Translations under genes and position numbers: made by a program
Shown: in pieces, positions 1 through 10,955 of the stretch
How positions within the stretch are numbered: the first letter of the stretch is position 1
Layout of the letters: the number at the start of each line of letters is the position of its first letter
DNA from: Protopterus annectens
Lineage: Eukaryota > Chordata > Ceratodontiformes > Protopteridae
Assembly (NCBI RefSeq): GCF_019279795.1
Contig: NC_056740.1
Location: forward strand, 228,323,611-228,387,610
Direction of reading: 5' to 3'
DNA length: 64,000 nucleotides
The notes under the pieces: generated by a model
Databases searched by the model: none
Told to the model about the DNA's origin: nothing
Seen by the model: only the letters and a program-made list of their open reading frames with translations

Positions 1-1344
1 GATTGCAGTTCTCACTGTGATTTCAGGACAGTACTATAAAAAGGTATGTGAGATAGGCATAGCCCTTTCAGATTTTAAGGGCAGGGACCATGCTGGTATG
101 CTGTGGACAATGTTCTGTGAGTGTAAAGGTTGGTATCTCTCTAATATTTCCAGCTGTGTTGTAAATTAACATTCCTCCATTCATTTCTCCAGTTTCCTGT
201 ACTAACTGTGTATGTACACTGACACCTACAACTACTACTACTGTTAATGTGTGTGTGTGTGCTTTCCTTGCACTTTTGCTTGCACTTTGCTGCTAAGGCT
301 TCAGTATTTGCCCTTTACAGTCACTACTTGTATGCCTGCTAGGTGTCCTGACTGTAGTGTGCTGCTGTGGCTTTCCTATTTTCCATGTACATTCACACCT
401 TGGAATGCTTGCTATATCTGCTAGGGTGTTACAGCATGCAGTGTGGTCTGGCCATGGTGTGGGCCTTGACATCTATTAGGGTATTTGAGTATGCTGCTGA
501 GCAGGCCCCAGAGACTCTCAGGTGCATCTGTTATCTGCCTCATGGAATGGTACATATCAGTGGGGTACACCCATTAAATTGTCTGGTATGCTGCAGTTGT
601 GAGTGTGGGTTAGCATGAGCATATGTATTACTACACTTTTTCTGCCATGCAAGTGGTGCATACTTTCAGGACTCCATAGTTACCATTGCATGTGTTGTTA
701 CACCTTTCTGCCTACTGTTTGTACATTTCACATGGAGTCTGTGGGGCATCCCTGTAACTCATTCACTGTTGCTATGTCTAGGCTCTTAACTATTCAAATA
801 TGGTGGTGTCAGCCCTCTCATATGTACAAATATTTGCAGGTTGTCCACATTTCTGCCTCATATTTTGGTCAATATCTCATGCACAGCTTTTTATGGCAAA
901 TCACTCTGGGCTCAAGTCAGAATATAGTGACAAACATTCAAGTTTCAGACTTCATACCCTTCCACACATCCCACAAAATGCAGAACCTGTTACTCTCTGA
1001 ACTGTCTGAGTTTGTTGTAACATTATTTGTAATGTGTCCCTGGTTTTGGCCCTTTGCTCCACATATTTTATTACTTGGTCCAGATGTGTTCCTGTAAGAG
1101 GTTGTGGGGTATGGGCAGTGATTATCCTGCTGTGAGTATGTGTGTGGCTTGCAAGGTGCTACAGTGACATTATTACCTACTAGCTACCAACTAGCATGGC
1201 TGTTTCTGTTCACACACTACTATTATGGAAATCCACTAGTTTTGACAGTAATTCTAAATTACATGCTTTGTGTACTACACATCCTATATTCCCTTTACAT
1301 TCATTCCTACTATTACATGATATATTTATTTTAGCACAATGTTC
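1..1344. other. No gene recognised
   Basis: AT-rich sequence with scattered short open frames, the longest about 164 codons. Their composition is non-coding-like (many Cys, His, Leu and Phe) and I recognise no domain. No RNA gene or clear repeat was seen. Confidence 0.6.
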
Positions 1345-1610
1345 TTGTATAAGAGTCATGGCTTAGTGGTAAGTCATGCAGACTACTGTTTCCTGGGTTC
1401 GGGACTGACAGTGGGATTTTATTTTGCTTTTGAGCTGACTACAGGACCTGTCAATCAGAGTAACTAAGGCACTTTTAAGCAGTTGTAACCAGGTTAGCAC
1501 TGGTTTGCGCGGAGCTCACGCATGCACACTGGCGTTTTGCTCCGTGCACACACGTGCACACCCGCTTACAGCCGCTTAAACGTGCTTACTCTTGTGCACA
1601 CCTGCGCTAT
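1345..1610 (+). repeat. tRNA-like SINE candidate
   Basis: A box-A-like stretch (tggcttagtgg) near 1359 is followed about 35 bp later by a box-B-like stretch (gggttcggga) near 1395, the spacing of an internal Pol III promoter. A GC-rich tail with many tgcgc/gcac words follows at about 1495-1600. A second copy with the same head, body length and GC-rich tail lies at 6130-6340. The head is too diverged for a working tRNA gene. I infer a SINE family, but cannot name it. Confidence 0.45.
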
Positions 1611-2254
1611 TTTCCTTGAAAGAAATGAAAATGGGGAGACAGGAAAGTGGTGAAAAAGGGGTCACAAAGAGGGTAAGACAGTAGGGAAACAAGCTTGGGT
1701 TTTGCAGGAGGGATGTAGGTAAGGCCCATAGCTGCCCATTTCTTTATCAGCAACAGCTGTGCATATGTTTGTAATCTGGTGTGACATTTGATACCTTCCA
1801 CCCCTGAGAGAGGTGTAAGGACAACAATAATACTTTTGTACAGCCAATTGTAATTGATAGTTTCCATGTCTGGTAGACATATGTGCGGAATGGGCAGCTA
1901 TGTATGGGGCGTAATTTTTTTGTGGGTACAGAGTGCCCTTCTTTTTTTTTTTTTTATCAGGTGAGAGTGGTATGTCAGGTGAAGGAAGTCGGTATAGCTG
2001 GGGAGGTAGGTTGGGTAGGTCAACAGACAAGACAAACAAGACGCATATAGGGGCAGTGTATGACACGTGTGGGGGGTTACACAATTGACAGGGACGGAGG
2101 TTTGGATATCCAGAGCCCATGAGCCTACAGATGGCAACAGTGGAACTGATATCCCCACCCATGGGCAGTTGCCACTGTTCCTTCACTGTCCTGGACGGGG
2201 ATGTGCTGGGGGCTGTGTAGGCCGGGCAACAGGCATGCCCGTAAGTTGTGCCAC

Positions 2255-2470
2255 CTATGCCTCAAGCTGGCGTAGGGGCTCACGAACAGAGTCCCGGATC
2301 TCCCTACGCACCACAGTCCGGACGCTACAGAGGGTGAGTGGTGGTTCTCCTCCGGCCATGCTTGCAGAGGGGGGACGGGCCCCATCCCCTGCAGCGCTTC
2401 CACCCGCAGGTGGCACGGGGCCACCGGAGGAGGGTCCAGACTGGGCACTAGTGCCAGGTGCACTCGCCAG
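2255..2470 (-). pseudogene. Harbinger MYB-like protein, 3' exon candidate
   Basis: Read on the minus strand this is an open frame of about 72 codons. It is Ser/Gly/Pro/Ala-rich at first and ends in a charged helix (REIRDSVREPLRQLEA) and a stop at 2257-2255. A pyrimidine-rich tract ending in cag lies directly upstream at 2471-2490 and would make a good splice acceptor. The frame fits the low-complexity linker and C-terminal helix typical of the accessory MYB-like protein of Harbinger DNA transposons. The MYB-like part of such a protein lies upstream on the same strand at 5697-5918. That both belong to one gene is inference. High GC sets this piece apart from its AT-rich surroundings. Confidence 0.45.
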
Positions 2471-2479
2471 CTGAGGTGG

Positions 2480-3745
2480 GAGAGGTGGGTCCGCTGGAAC
2501 CAGCCTTCACTGTCGTTCTATGTTTTGCATTATGTCATGATGGTTTGGGTTAGTAACATACAATACCATTCGAAATTAGTTGTAACAGCATGCATTAATA
2601 TTCCCATTAACCAAACACCCAGATATTCACACCATTGAACAGCAAGCATAACACATGCATAATTTGAACAGCAATACACAGTCCAACAACATGCAGGGTT
2701 GATTGATGGCAACAGGCCATCAGGTTTGGATGTATGAACAGGACAGATGCATCAACGGACATGCAAATATTTATGACCCATCAGAACAAATGTCCAGGGG
2801 TGTTAATTGTGATTGCACATACCAATTTCACGTGGAATGGATTATATGTGGTTATAGGGTGGGGTGAAGAAAATATTATTAACACCTTCGAATACCAATA
2901 CATATGCTGTACATTTTTAATAGCTACAGATATATACACACTACTGTTCTAACTACAGTTTCCTATATGATAACTACTTCAATTTGGTGATAGGACTGTT
3001 ACTGCTACATCAATATACATTTTATTGTTATTCATACACGTTCATATCTGGCTTTGTTCAGCTACATCATCCTGCTACATTTGCTTTATATAGCTATAGA
3101 CAACTGTGGATGTTTGATATTTCAGACAATCATACTATCTGCATATTGCAGACTGAGAGCAACATATCCAGATTTTGGGATACACATTCCAGCTGCAGCA
3201 ACACTTTGGACACATTTCGCAGTTTGGTTCTACTTGTCACATTCATTTCATTCTGTACTGACTGCAGTATACTTTATACAGGGGTTATTACTACTTTATT
3301 GGTGGATTCATAACTCTTTCTCACACCCTCTCACTTGTTTTCATTTTACTATTCAGGATGGTACTTACTTCTAGGCTTTATTGACATGTTTTACCTGTAG
3401 TTATTACAATCCTTTCCAGCAGTCTCACTTCTGTCATGTTTCAGTATTTCAACAGGGATATATTTCAAACATGTGAGTTGCTCATCTTCTGCAGCTGTAC
3501 TTTTCAGCCTGCTGCAGGTTGTGGACTATGATATTACAGGTGGGGCATCTTTATTTCAGACTTTATTTCAGACATTTTCATTTTTCTGTTTGGATTTCAG
3601 ACTGCAACACACTTTTGTAATCAAGTAATACTTGCAAACACTTTTACACTGTTACTTGCACATTTTATTACTTAGTGACTACACTGCACTCTTTTGATAA
3701 CTGTCATACTTTTATATTTCTTTACAGTTACTGGGAGTGGATTAC
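2480..3745. other. No gene recognised
   Basis: AT-rich sequence between the two proposed Harbinger exons. If that model is right it is intron. Short open frames here show no recognisable domain. Confidence 0.5.
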
Positions 3746-3749
3746 TGAC

Positions 3750-3818
3750 CTGCCTGGTGGCGCAACCGCACCAGCCTATCGCCATAGGCTCTGCGGTTCG
3801 CAGAACGGACACCTGCAG
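3750..3818 (-). pseudogene. Harbinger MYB-like protein, small internal exon candidate
   Basis: A 69-bp GC-rich island on the minus strand is bounded by a tacag acceptor and a gtcagta donor. One frame reads as a basic peptide (NRRAYGDRLVRLRHQA). The length is a multiple of three. Its most protein-like frame does not join cleanly in phase to the proposed last exon at 2470, so either decay or a wrong model is possible. Confidence 0.3.
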
Positions 3819-3929
3819 CTGTAATATAAATGAAGTAATATTGGAATACACATCTCCATAATATCAGATAATTTAATTTCTTACAAACATAATTAAATGT
3901 AACTTACTCAGTAGTGGGGAGTTGGGCAT

Positions 3930-4655
3930 TTGCCGGGCCTCCTGTATCCAAAGGTTCAATTCTCCATAATCATAAACCGTACCTTGTCAGAAGCCTTCAT
4001 CCCCTCCATATGGAAAATGTCCCACATTATTCCTCTCCATAAAGGTGGTAGCACACTAGAGCTAACCAACTACAGACCTATAGCTATATTCTCACCCCTG
4101 GCCAAAATTATGGAAAAGTGTGTCCACAAACAACTGATGGAACACCTCACCAAAAATAAAATTCTAGCTAACTCCCAACATGGCTTCAGGCCAAATCACA
4201 GTACCACATCAGCCCTACTATCCTTTTCTAATACCATCAATAACTTCAGAAACAATAATAAACTATCATCTGCTCTTTTCTTAGACCTCTCCAAGGCCTT
4301 TGATATGGTGAACCCCATTCAACTCCTCCATACATTAAATAAACTATCACTCAGCAATTCCACGCTGAAATGGTTCCAATCCTACCTTTCCAATAGGCAA
4401 CAGGCTGTTCTATGGCAGGACAAATTATCTACATGCCTACCTGTTACACTTGGAGTTCCCCAAGGATCTATTCTTGGCCCTCTTCTCTTCACCATCTTTG
4501 TTAATGACCTGCCCACAATCACCCCCCATGCCACATGCATTCAATATGCAGGTGATTCGACTATCATCAGCACTGCCTCCAACCTGGCAGACCTCACTGC
4601 TTCAACCCAAGACACCTTCAACCTAATAGAAAATGGTTCTCAAGTCGACAACTAG
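3930..4655 (+). pseudogene. L2 reverse transcriptase fragment
   Basis: The 241-codon frame holds the RT fingers and palm blocks in order: IPLHKGG, NYRPIAI, QHGFRPNHST, LDLSKAFDMV, GVPQGSILGPLLF and the catalytic block as YAGDST. The usual motif is YADD, so the first catalytic Asp of this block is replaced by Gly and the enzyme would be dead. The frame closes at 4655. The thumb continues in other frames to about 5340 (a C-terminal fragment is open at 4905-5156). The family and orientation are clear. The protein is non-functional. Confidence 0.85.
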
Positions 4656-5696
4656 TTCTCAACCCCAACAAAACAAAACTACTTACTTTCTCACCCACTA
4701 GCACGCCTCTTCTCCCCACCTTCTCCCTTATATCCTTCAATGGAATCACTATATCACCAGAAGCTCACACAAAGCTATTAGGTGTTACCATTGATAACTC
4801 CTTAAATTTGACACCCATTTCAATCTTATCATCAAAACCGTCAATAAAAAGCTTGGCTCTCTATAAAGTAAAACACTTTCTCACTCCTCACGCTAAAATT
4901 ACAATTGCCAGCACACACCTACTATCAACTCTTTTCTATGCCTCCGCTCTTTACAAACCTAAACAAGACAACTCTTAACAAACTTGCTTCTTGTTACAAT
5001 CACATAGCTAGATTTGCCACAAATTCCACCTTTAGAACGCACCACTGCACTAACTTGAAGCAACTAGGGTGGTTACAGTTTTCCAGCCAACTCCATTTCA
5101 ACCAACTCAAACGGCTCACCAGATACTGTATCACTCAGAGAAAACACCAGCTCTGAAAACATCATTCACCCCTATATTAACCTGCAATCTTTACGCTCCT
5201 CCAATAAGATCTTAGCTCAAACTACCAAAGCCAATAATTCTGCTGGGATTCTCTATTCTCAATCTTTGTAGGTAAAATGTGGAACTCCCTACCGACCATG
5301 CTCACCTCAGAACCCTCACTCCTACAATTCAAAAAAGCTTAAACCCCATCTCAATACTCTCTGGCAATGTCCCTGTTCCAAACCTGATTAACCACTATCA
5401 TTTACCCTTCTCTTACCTCACTATCCTTAACTTTTTAACAAGGCGCCTACCTTTGTAACTGACCTATGTTTTTTATATGCTGCTGTTGTTGTTTTTTTTT
5501 TCCCAAGATGTGATGTATCTTTATATTGTATTTAGAACTCAACTATCTTCCTTTTTTTGCATTAACAATGTTCATATGTCTGTTATGTACTTGGAGCTTT
5601 TCTCCCCGGGCCTCCGCTGAAAATGGACATGTATCCAGTCGGACTCTCCCGGTTAACAAATGTAAAATAAATAAAATAAAATAAATAAATAAATTG
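3935..5696 (+). mobile_element. L2-clade LINE, 5'-truncated
   Basis: The copy begins inside the reverse transcriptase, runs through the thumb and C-terminal region (frames broken after 4655 and around 5156) and ends in a 3' tail of taaa/aaataaat repeats at 5660-5696. The last 110 bp (gggcctccgctgaaaa and cggttaacaaatg words) recur at 28.1, 46.7, 46.8, 54.5 and 58.1 kb as tails of other copies and of SINEs. The copy sits inside the minus-strand Harbinger MYB gene, whose coding sequence stops exactly at the tail. No clear target-site duplication was found. Confidence 0.85.
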
Positions 5697-5918
5697 GTCC
5701 TGCTTGCGTCTCTTCAGGTCCGCATGGTGGTGACGGACCTGCTCACCAGTCCTTGGAATCCCTGTGGCACTGGTAAGATCACGAGCCAACCGGTCCCACT
5801 CCTCAGCCCTATATGCTCCCCACAGGACCTGGCCCTGCATGAGTTGGTCCTCATGATTGTGGACTAGGAGCCAGACCATGTATCTGGACTCCTCAACACC
5901 CCACCTCTGTGCTCGAAA
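5697..5918 (-). pseudogene. Harbinger MYB/SANT-like DNA-binding domain
   Basis: The minus-strand frame gives a trihelix/MYB-like domain of the kind encoded by the second gene of Harbinger transposons and by NAIF1. It has a first helix with VEESRYMVWLLVHNHEDQLM, a middle helix with EEWDRLARDLTS, and a third block with IPRTGEQVRHHHADLKRR. In the family this protein binds transposon ends and brings the HARBI1-type transposase to DNA. The frame is cut at 5697 by the L2 tail. A HARBI1-like transposase remnant is present at 24.4-25.5 kb but is too distant to be the partner of this copy. Confidence 0.65.
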
Positions 5919-6059
5919 GCAACTACCCTCACCTACACCTGATATTCTGGCTGCAAGTCAGTTCTACAATCGTTTATGCTGTGTATTCCCGCCTATGGGG
6001 TTTATATATGCCGTTTTTCCCGCACTTATCTGTGATTGGCCATTTTGGAATTGTATCCA

Positions 6060-6350
6060 CTTCACAAAACCTGCTTTGTCATGCTCCACTTTCTATTCAT
6101 TCCTATATATTTGCTATTACTGCATTTCTGAGTACAGCTGTTGTAGCTTAGTGGTTCAGTATCTTGACTATGGTGCATGGTATCCTGGGTTCCAACCTGG
6201 TCACTGCTTTTTATATTTTATGACTGTCTAGACAGGCTAGGGGGTGTGTCTGTGTAAAGGCAGTTTTGTTACAGCTTGCTCAACGTTGCCCGTCGGTTAG
6301 CTTGTTGGCGCGGTGCGTAGCTCTGCGCAAACGGGGTGCGCTGGTTTAAG
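6060..6350 (+). repeat. tRNA-like SINE candidate, second copy
   Basis: The head tagcttagtggttcag (near 6145) and a box-B-like gggttccaacc (near 6188) match the layout at 1345-1610. They are followed at the same distance by a GC-rich segment (ggcgcggtgcgtagctctgcgc). Two copies in 5 kb support a repeat family. Confidence 0.45.
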
Positions 6351-6404
6351 CCTCATTTGGCTATCAGCACGCATATTACGCTCAGCTCAGCTAGGGTTAC
6401 ACAG

Positions 6405-6530
6405 TCTCAGAGTGTAAAACCACTGCTCAGCTACGGGCACTCATTTTGCACCTGTTAAACCACTGCTCACCTACGGGCAGATTCACTCACCTTGTTAAAC
6501 TGTAGCTCAGCTATAGGCACGTCTGGCATT
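6405..6530. repeat. Short degenerate tandem repeat (ctacgggca)
   Basis: Three imperfect units of about 50 bp share the words gttaaacc, actgctcagcta and cgggca. Further isolated ctacgggcac words occur at 6790-6830 and 7010. Confidence 0.5.
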
Positions 6531-6671
6531 TTTTATTGTTTGGTTACCTCACATTTCTTCAAAATAAATGGACTATTTCATTACATTTTACATAAAATGT
6601 GATTTTATATGTGTACATGTTTGTCAGGGACTTGTTTCGTGCTTATTTTGCTAAAAATAAAACTTGGAGTT

Positions 6672-6745
6672 GTGGGGGCTTGAACCATGAATGCCTGCTC
6701 TTCAGCTGATATCTCTACCGCTACACTATTGCTTCTTGGCTTACT
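6672..6745 (-). repeat. tRNA-like SINE head, minus strand
   Basis: On the minus strand tagtgtagcggtagag (box A-like) is followed by ggttcaagccc (box B-like). This is the reverse-oriented head of a tRNA-derived repeat. It cannot be folded into a full cloverleaf by eye, so it is not called a tRNA gene. Confidence 0.4.
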
Positions 6746-7120
6746 TTGCATATTTAGTTCTTATATGCTTTCCCACTGACTGCTAACTGTAGCTGCACTA
6801 CGGGCACGCCCGGGCAAACGAGCGCACTCACGGGCAAACATCTTTACAATTTAAAAAATATATATAACATGTTCATTTATATATTTTATGTTCATAGTCT
6901 GTGGGGGCATGTGTTGTGTTGTGTTCATTCACATTTCCGTGGTCTCTGTCGTGGGTGTTTACTTTGGGCACTTTTACTCTTCTGGGGGCGTGTCCGCTTG
7001 CAGGGCTCGGCCTACGGGCACGCCCTCTACTGTCTTACAGGGACCGTGTTAGCCTTAGGTGCGATTCATCATGCTCTCATGAATATGCAAAGCATGCTGA
7101 CATCACTCCGTTTAACTGCA

Positions 7121-7156
7121 GCCTCCGTGTAAAAGTTATAACTCTTACACGGAGGC
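7121..7156. repeat. Hairpin at the truncated end of a Penelope-like element
   Basis: Two 15-bp arms (gcctccgtgtaaaag and its near-perfect inverse, one mismatch) are separated by six bases. It marks exactly where the PLE protein frame loses homology with other copies of the same family, so it is a breakpoint or the end of a neighbouring element. Confidence 0.6.
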
Positions 7157-8939
7157 TTCGTGAATCCTTGCCACAATATTTCCCATATGATGGATTATCT
7201 TCTAGGGAAAGTACTGGTGGATCATCAGTCAGCCCTGATGCATAATATAAACCCAACAATGGTTTATATTTAAATGTCCATCCTTGAATAGTTTGCTGAC
7301 TAAACCAAGCCATCATCTTGTCATCATACCCTCTTTCCTGGAACATAGTCGTGACATGTGCCACTTCCTCTATCATGTCTTTGTATACAGAAGTCATTCG
7401 GATGGCACATATGATCTGTCCTTTATAAATGTTGATAAACCTGTTCCTGGGATGATAACTGGAAAATTCTAAATAGCTGTTGGAAAAGGTATTTTTTCTA
7501 TAAATTCTTGACTTAAACCCAGATCCCATTTTAGAAACACATGTGTCTAAGTAGGGTACACCAAAATCATTGCTATACGAAGTGAATTTTAAATAGTTGC
7601 TACTCTGAGATATATTATAAACTGATCCAACCTGTCCGAACTCCCTTCCCATAATATATATATATATATCATCTAAATAACGTGAATAATATTTAATATA
7701 TTGCATAAACTGGCTCTTAAACACCTTAGTCTCTTCCCAGTCTAACATAACCAGGTTAGCGAAGATGGGAGCACATTATTCTCCCATAGCAAAGCCCCTG
7801 GTTTGTCTAAAGTATTCACCCTCGAATTGAATGTAATTATGTTCAAGGGCAATAGACATCATGTCCATTAATAAGCATGCTTTGTCCCATTCAAGGTCTG
7901 CATATTTATGTATGCTTTTAGCAAATGCCTCTAATCCATCATTTTTAGGGATACAAGAGAAAAGGTCTACAACATCTATGGTTACAAATAACAAATTGTT
8001 TCTTCTCAAATATGTAGGATATTTCTTCAAAAATTCCCATGAATCTTTCATCATATGTGGAATTTTGTTGTAAATATGTTTCAAGTGAAAGTCAATAACT
8101 GAACCCATAGGGAAGGTTTTGGAATACTACCCGAAATAATAGGTCTAAATGGTGGGTCTATTGTATCTTTATGGACTTTAGGGATTCCCACTATAGAAGC
8201 TAACTTGGGATGTTCCACTTTTATAAAATTATAAGTGTCTATAGTGATTCTGTTATCTAACAGGAATTCTTCTATATGTAAATCAATCCTATTGTAAGCA
8301 ATATTAATCTCGTTCAAAGATACAATTTCATAATTTCCTGACGTGTAATAAATCATATATTTTTGAGGAATATACCATACTTTCAAAAAAGACAATACCA
8401 CCCCCTTTGTCAGGTTTCATTATTCTAATGCTGTCATCGTTTCTTAAGTCAGTAAGGACTTTTTGTTCTTCCAAGGATAAATTATAATTAATCTTTTTAC
8501 CACCAATGTGATTTTGTAGTCTATATACTTGTTGTGTTACGGATTTGTCATAAATTGAAATAATCGGATGCATAGGGGGTACATACGTGCTCTTCCTTTT
8601 TAACCCTTTGCACTTGTAGTCTTGCTTACTAGAATCCTTTGTAGAATCTTTGAACATGACACTTAAATTAAGTTTTCTTATATATCTTTTTATTTCACTG
8701 ATGCAGTCAACAAGTCTAAATTTAGTAGTGGGGATGAATTTCATCCCTTTAGAAAATAAATCAAAGTGTACCGTTTGTAATGGGTACTCAGTGTAGCTGT
8801 TAATCTTAAAATTCTTATAATTGTATACTGCACCTTCCTGTGTGATCTTTGCTTTATTGTTCTTAGACAAATCCTTGTCGTTCATCTGTAAGACCAATGG
8901 CCCTTGTTTACTTAAATTCTCTTGTACTTGACATTCCAC
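7157..8939 (-). pseudogene. Penelope family A reverse transcriptase
   Basis: RT blocks are visible in order on the minus strand, in at least three frames. They are MKPDKGGGIVFF (8425-8390), IVGIPKVHK and FRPIISG (8200-8130), TIDVVDLFSCIP (7990-7950), GFAMGE (7795-7776), the catalytic RYLDDI (about 7685), and GVPYLDT followed by YRK. The frame then runs into the connector between RT and endonuclease (MFQERGYDDKMM near 7340) and stops at the hairpin at 7156. The catalytic Asp pair is intact in this block. Frameshifts near 8330, 8100 and 7760 kill the reading frame. ORF2 begins at a GTG (8939) in the -1 frame relative to ORF1. Confidence 0.75.
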
Positions 8940-9931
8940 TACTGTACCTAATATTCCTGTTGTTGTCTTCTACAATTCCCTCCCCATTTCCAGTCTCTTT
9001 GTCTTCTCCTGTTCTCTATGTGAAAAGAATGATAGTCTTGATTGTTCCTTTGATGCCCATATGAATAATGAACATTGTCAAATTCTTCACTTGAAACTTT
9101 TTTAGAATATTTATAATCCACTTTATATTTGTCCCATATATATGTCCTTCCATTCTTATATTGTTCCATATCTCTACAAAACATCTTATTTTTGTGAAAA
9201 TATATTTGTTTGGTAGCATTATCAGCTAAATTAAACTGTTTAACATACAGTTTTTCCCATTGCGGGAACATTAAATCATTCCTAATAATCTCATTCAATT
9301 CCTCCACTTCCTGCATAAGTCTCACTAATTTCTCATCATTATATTTAATTAACATTTGCATATATTTAAAACCACATTGATCAAAAAATGTGTTAAACTG
9401 TTGTATAGTGTTGTCAGTCAAATCAATTCCCATAAGGCATTTAAAAAATCTAAGTCCCATAGGGACTATATTATGTTCCATACATTTGTTAAAATATGCA
9501 TTGTCTAATTTGATATTGTTAATATTGTTCAATTTCTTACATAGGCCATATAAAATGTCCTTTAATGTTTCTTTAGGAACCGAAGAATTAACATTGTGTA
9601 CTACTGGGTTGTTATTGTCAAATACATAGTTTTTGTCCAAAAATGTTTTCAAAAGGTGGTTGGAATGACCACCTTCTCTGTTAATCATATTAGCAGACTC
9701 CACTAAAGTCCCAGTCCTTTTTTCATTACCAACACTTGGTTCTTGATGTATATAGGTCTTTTGGGACATCACCTTCTTCGGTTTAGTACCCACACAGTGT
9801 ACAACAACGTCCTTGGAATCCGATAACAACGAAAAAAATCCAGCACAGAAAAAATTCCAAAGACAAAGCCACGAACCACTCACTGTTCACTTGGATTTAT
9901 TGGTAGTAAAAATCACATACACGAATATAAG

Positions 9932-9970
9932 TTAAGCGCTTTCATCTAAGTAATAAAGACTTCATCAGAA
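9932..9970 (-). ncRNA. Hammerhead-ribozyme-like motif (left arm)
   Basis: The exact inverse of the right-arm motif: core CUGAUGA is the complement of 9962-9968, and GAAA is the complement of 9940-9943, followed by GCGC. Transcription of either strand across the insertion would give a hammerhead core, but the two arms would compete by pairing with each other. Confidence 0.5.
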
Positions 9971-9975
9971 CCTGA

Positions 9976-10014
9976 TTCTGATGAAGTCTTTATTACTTAG
10001 ATGAAAGCGCTTAA
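9976..10014 (+). ncRNA. Hammerhead-ribozyme-like motif (right arm)
   Basis: CUGAUGA at 9978-9984, a weak stem II (GUCU...AGAU), GAAA at 10003-10006, then GCGC and UUA. Stem III would be the palindrome AGCGCU, as in minimal PLE hammerheads thought to act as dimers. Stem I is weak. Its mirror image in the left arm occupies 9932-9970 on the minus strand. Confidence 0.55.
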
Positions 10015-10912
10015 CTTATATTCGTGTATGTGATTTTTACTACCAATAAATCAAACAGTGGTTCTGTTTTGTCTTTGGAATTTTTTCTGTGCTGGATTTT
10101 TTTTGTTAGTACCCACACGCTTTGCTTCCAAATCCAGGTCCGCAAAGGACCAGTCAAAGGTGAAGTCCGATATACCCAGCTTGGTACTGTTCTTTTTATT
10201 GATTGAATGACAAGTAGCTGGTAAATCTATCAATTTCGAACAATCATTACCATTCCCCTGGCCGTTTGGTATACCTGGTGAATGTGTGCTACTATTAGAA
10301 TTGTTAAAATTGTCCAAATTGTTGTTGGACATCCTTAAATCCCTATAATGTGTTGCAGCATTGGTTTCAACTTCAAGAGCTACAGAAACTAGTGCAACAT
10401 TGTTGAAACCTTTGTTAGTGTTACCACTGGCTGTGAGAATATTACCAAATCTAGTTAACAAGTCAGAAAGTCTGCTTACTTCTCCCCGCAACTCTGTTAG
10501 CTCTGCCTGAACTCGAGCCAAATCACCACTTTGCATACTCTGTGGAGTGCCTGGATTGTCATCTCGATCAGACTCGATAGGCAAAACCTGAAGGAACCAG
10601 CACAAACAACGTTCCAAGCAACTACTAAACAGAATAAAACACAGAACGTTGACAGTCCCAGTGTCTTGAGACGAAACTCACCAAAAAAACGGCAATTCAG
10701 TAGCTGAAAAGTGGGTACGAAAGCCAGTGGAACAAATGAAACAAATGCCTTCAAAAACCAGCAATATCCACAGCCAAACTCTCAGCAGTTAAATAAACTT
10801 TTTTGAAACCCAGTGGAACAGATGAAACAAATGAAACAAATGTCTTCAAAAACCAATAGTATCCTCAGCCAAACTGTAATTTTATTAAACGAAACACAGG
10901 ATAGTCCAAAAG

Positions 10913-10955
10913 GTGAAGCGCTTTCACTTGCTAAGTGGCAAGCTTCTTAGGAACA
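10913..10955 (-). ncRNA. Degenerate hammerhead-like motif, family A 3' region
   Basis: On the minus strand the order is CUAAGAA (expected CUGANGA), a five-pair stem II (CUUGC/GCAAG), GAAA (complement of 10922-10925), then GCGCUU. The G to A change in the core should abolish cleavage. The intact-core version of the same motif is in the inverted copy at 17283-17324. Confidence 0.5.

Larger units (their letters stand above)
9783..10118. mobile_element. Palindromic hammerhead-bearing insertion with 13-bp TSD
   Basis: The direct repeat ttagtacccacac occurs at 9783-9795 and 10106-10118 and encloses about 310 bp. Most of the insert is a giant inverted repeat: left arm about 9829-9970, right arm 9976-10105, a 5-base loop, and one internal indel of about 10 bp. 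Each arm carries a hammerhead-like motif pointing outward from the centre. The insertion lies in PLE family A ORF1. Its length plus one TSD (323 bp) accounts exactly for the frame change between the two halves of that ORF. It encodes nothing. It looks like a short non-autonomous element mobilised by PLE or LINE machinery. Confidence 0.75.
8948..10617 (-). pseudogene. Penelope family A ORF1 (N-terminal protein)
   Basis: The first part (10617-10051) begins after a leader and contains a predicted coiled coil (LARVQAELTELRGEVSRL). It then becomes Asn/Ser-rich. The second part (9883-8948) is a Lys/Asn-rich helical region without a recognised catalytic motif, ending just before the RT frame. The two parts are separated by a palindromic insertion. 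Subtracting 323 bp (insert plus one target copy) puts both parts in the same frame, so they were one protein. PLE N-terminal regions are poorly characterised and I assign no biochemical function. Confidence 0.6.
7157..10754 (-). mobile_element. Penelope-like element, family A, near-complete but lacking the endonuclease
   Basis: Reading right to left: a 5' leader, an N-terminal ORF1 (10617 down to 8948, interrupted by a 310-bp insertion), and an RT ORF2 (8939 down to about 7157) in several frames. The copy ends before the GIY-YIG domain. A 5'-truncated copy of the same family lies directly upstream (10755-12512, same strand) and ends where this leader starts. That gives the head-to-tail partial tandem often called a pseudo-LTR in Penelope-like elements. 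A third copy, inverted, is at 15937-17600. Confidence 0.75.

Noticed and set aside
603-1097. Open frame of 164 codons as a host gene
   Set aside because: Rich in Cys/His/Leu/Phe as in random AT-rich sequence, with no domain, no splice context and overlapping frames of similar length.
6672-6745. Functional tRNA gene on the minus strand
   Set aside because: Box A and box B words are present but acceptor and anticodon stems do not form, so it was called a SINE head.
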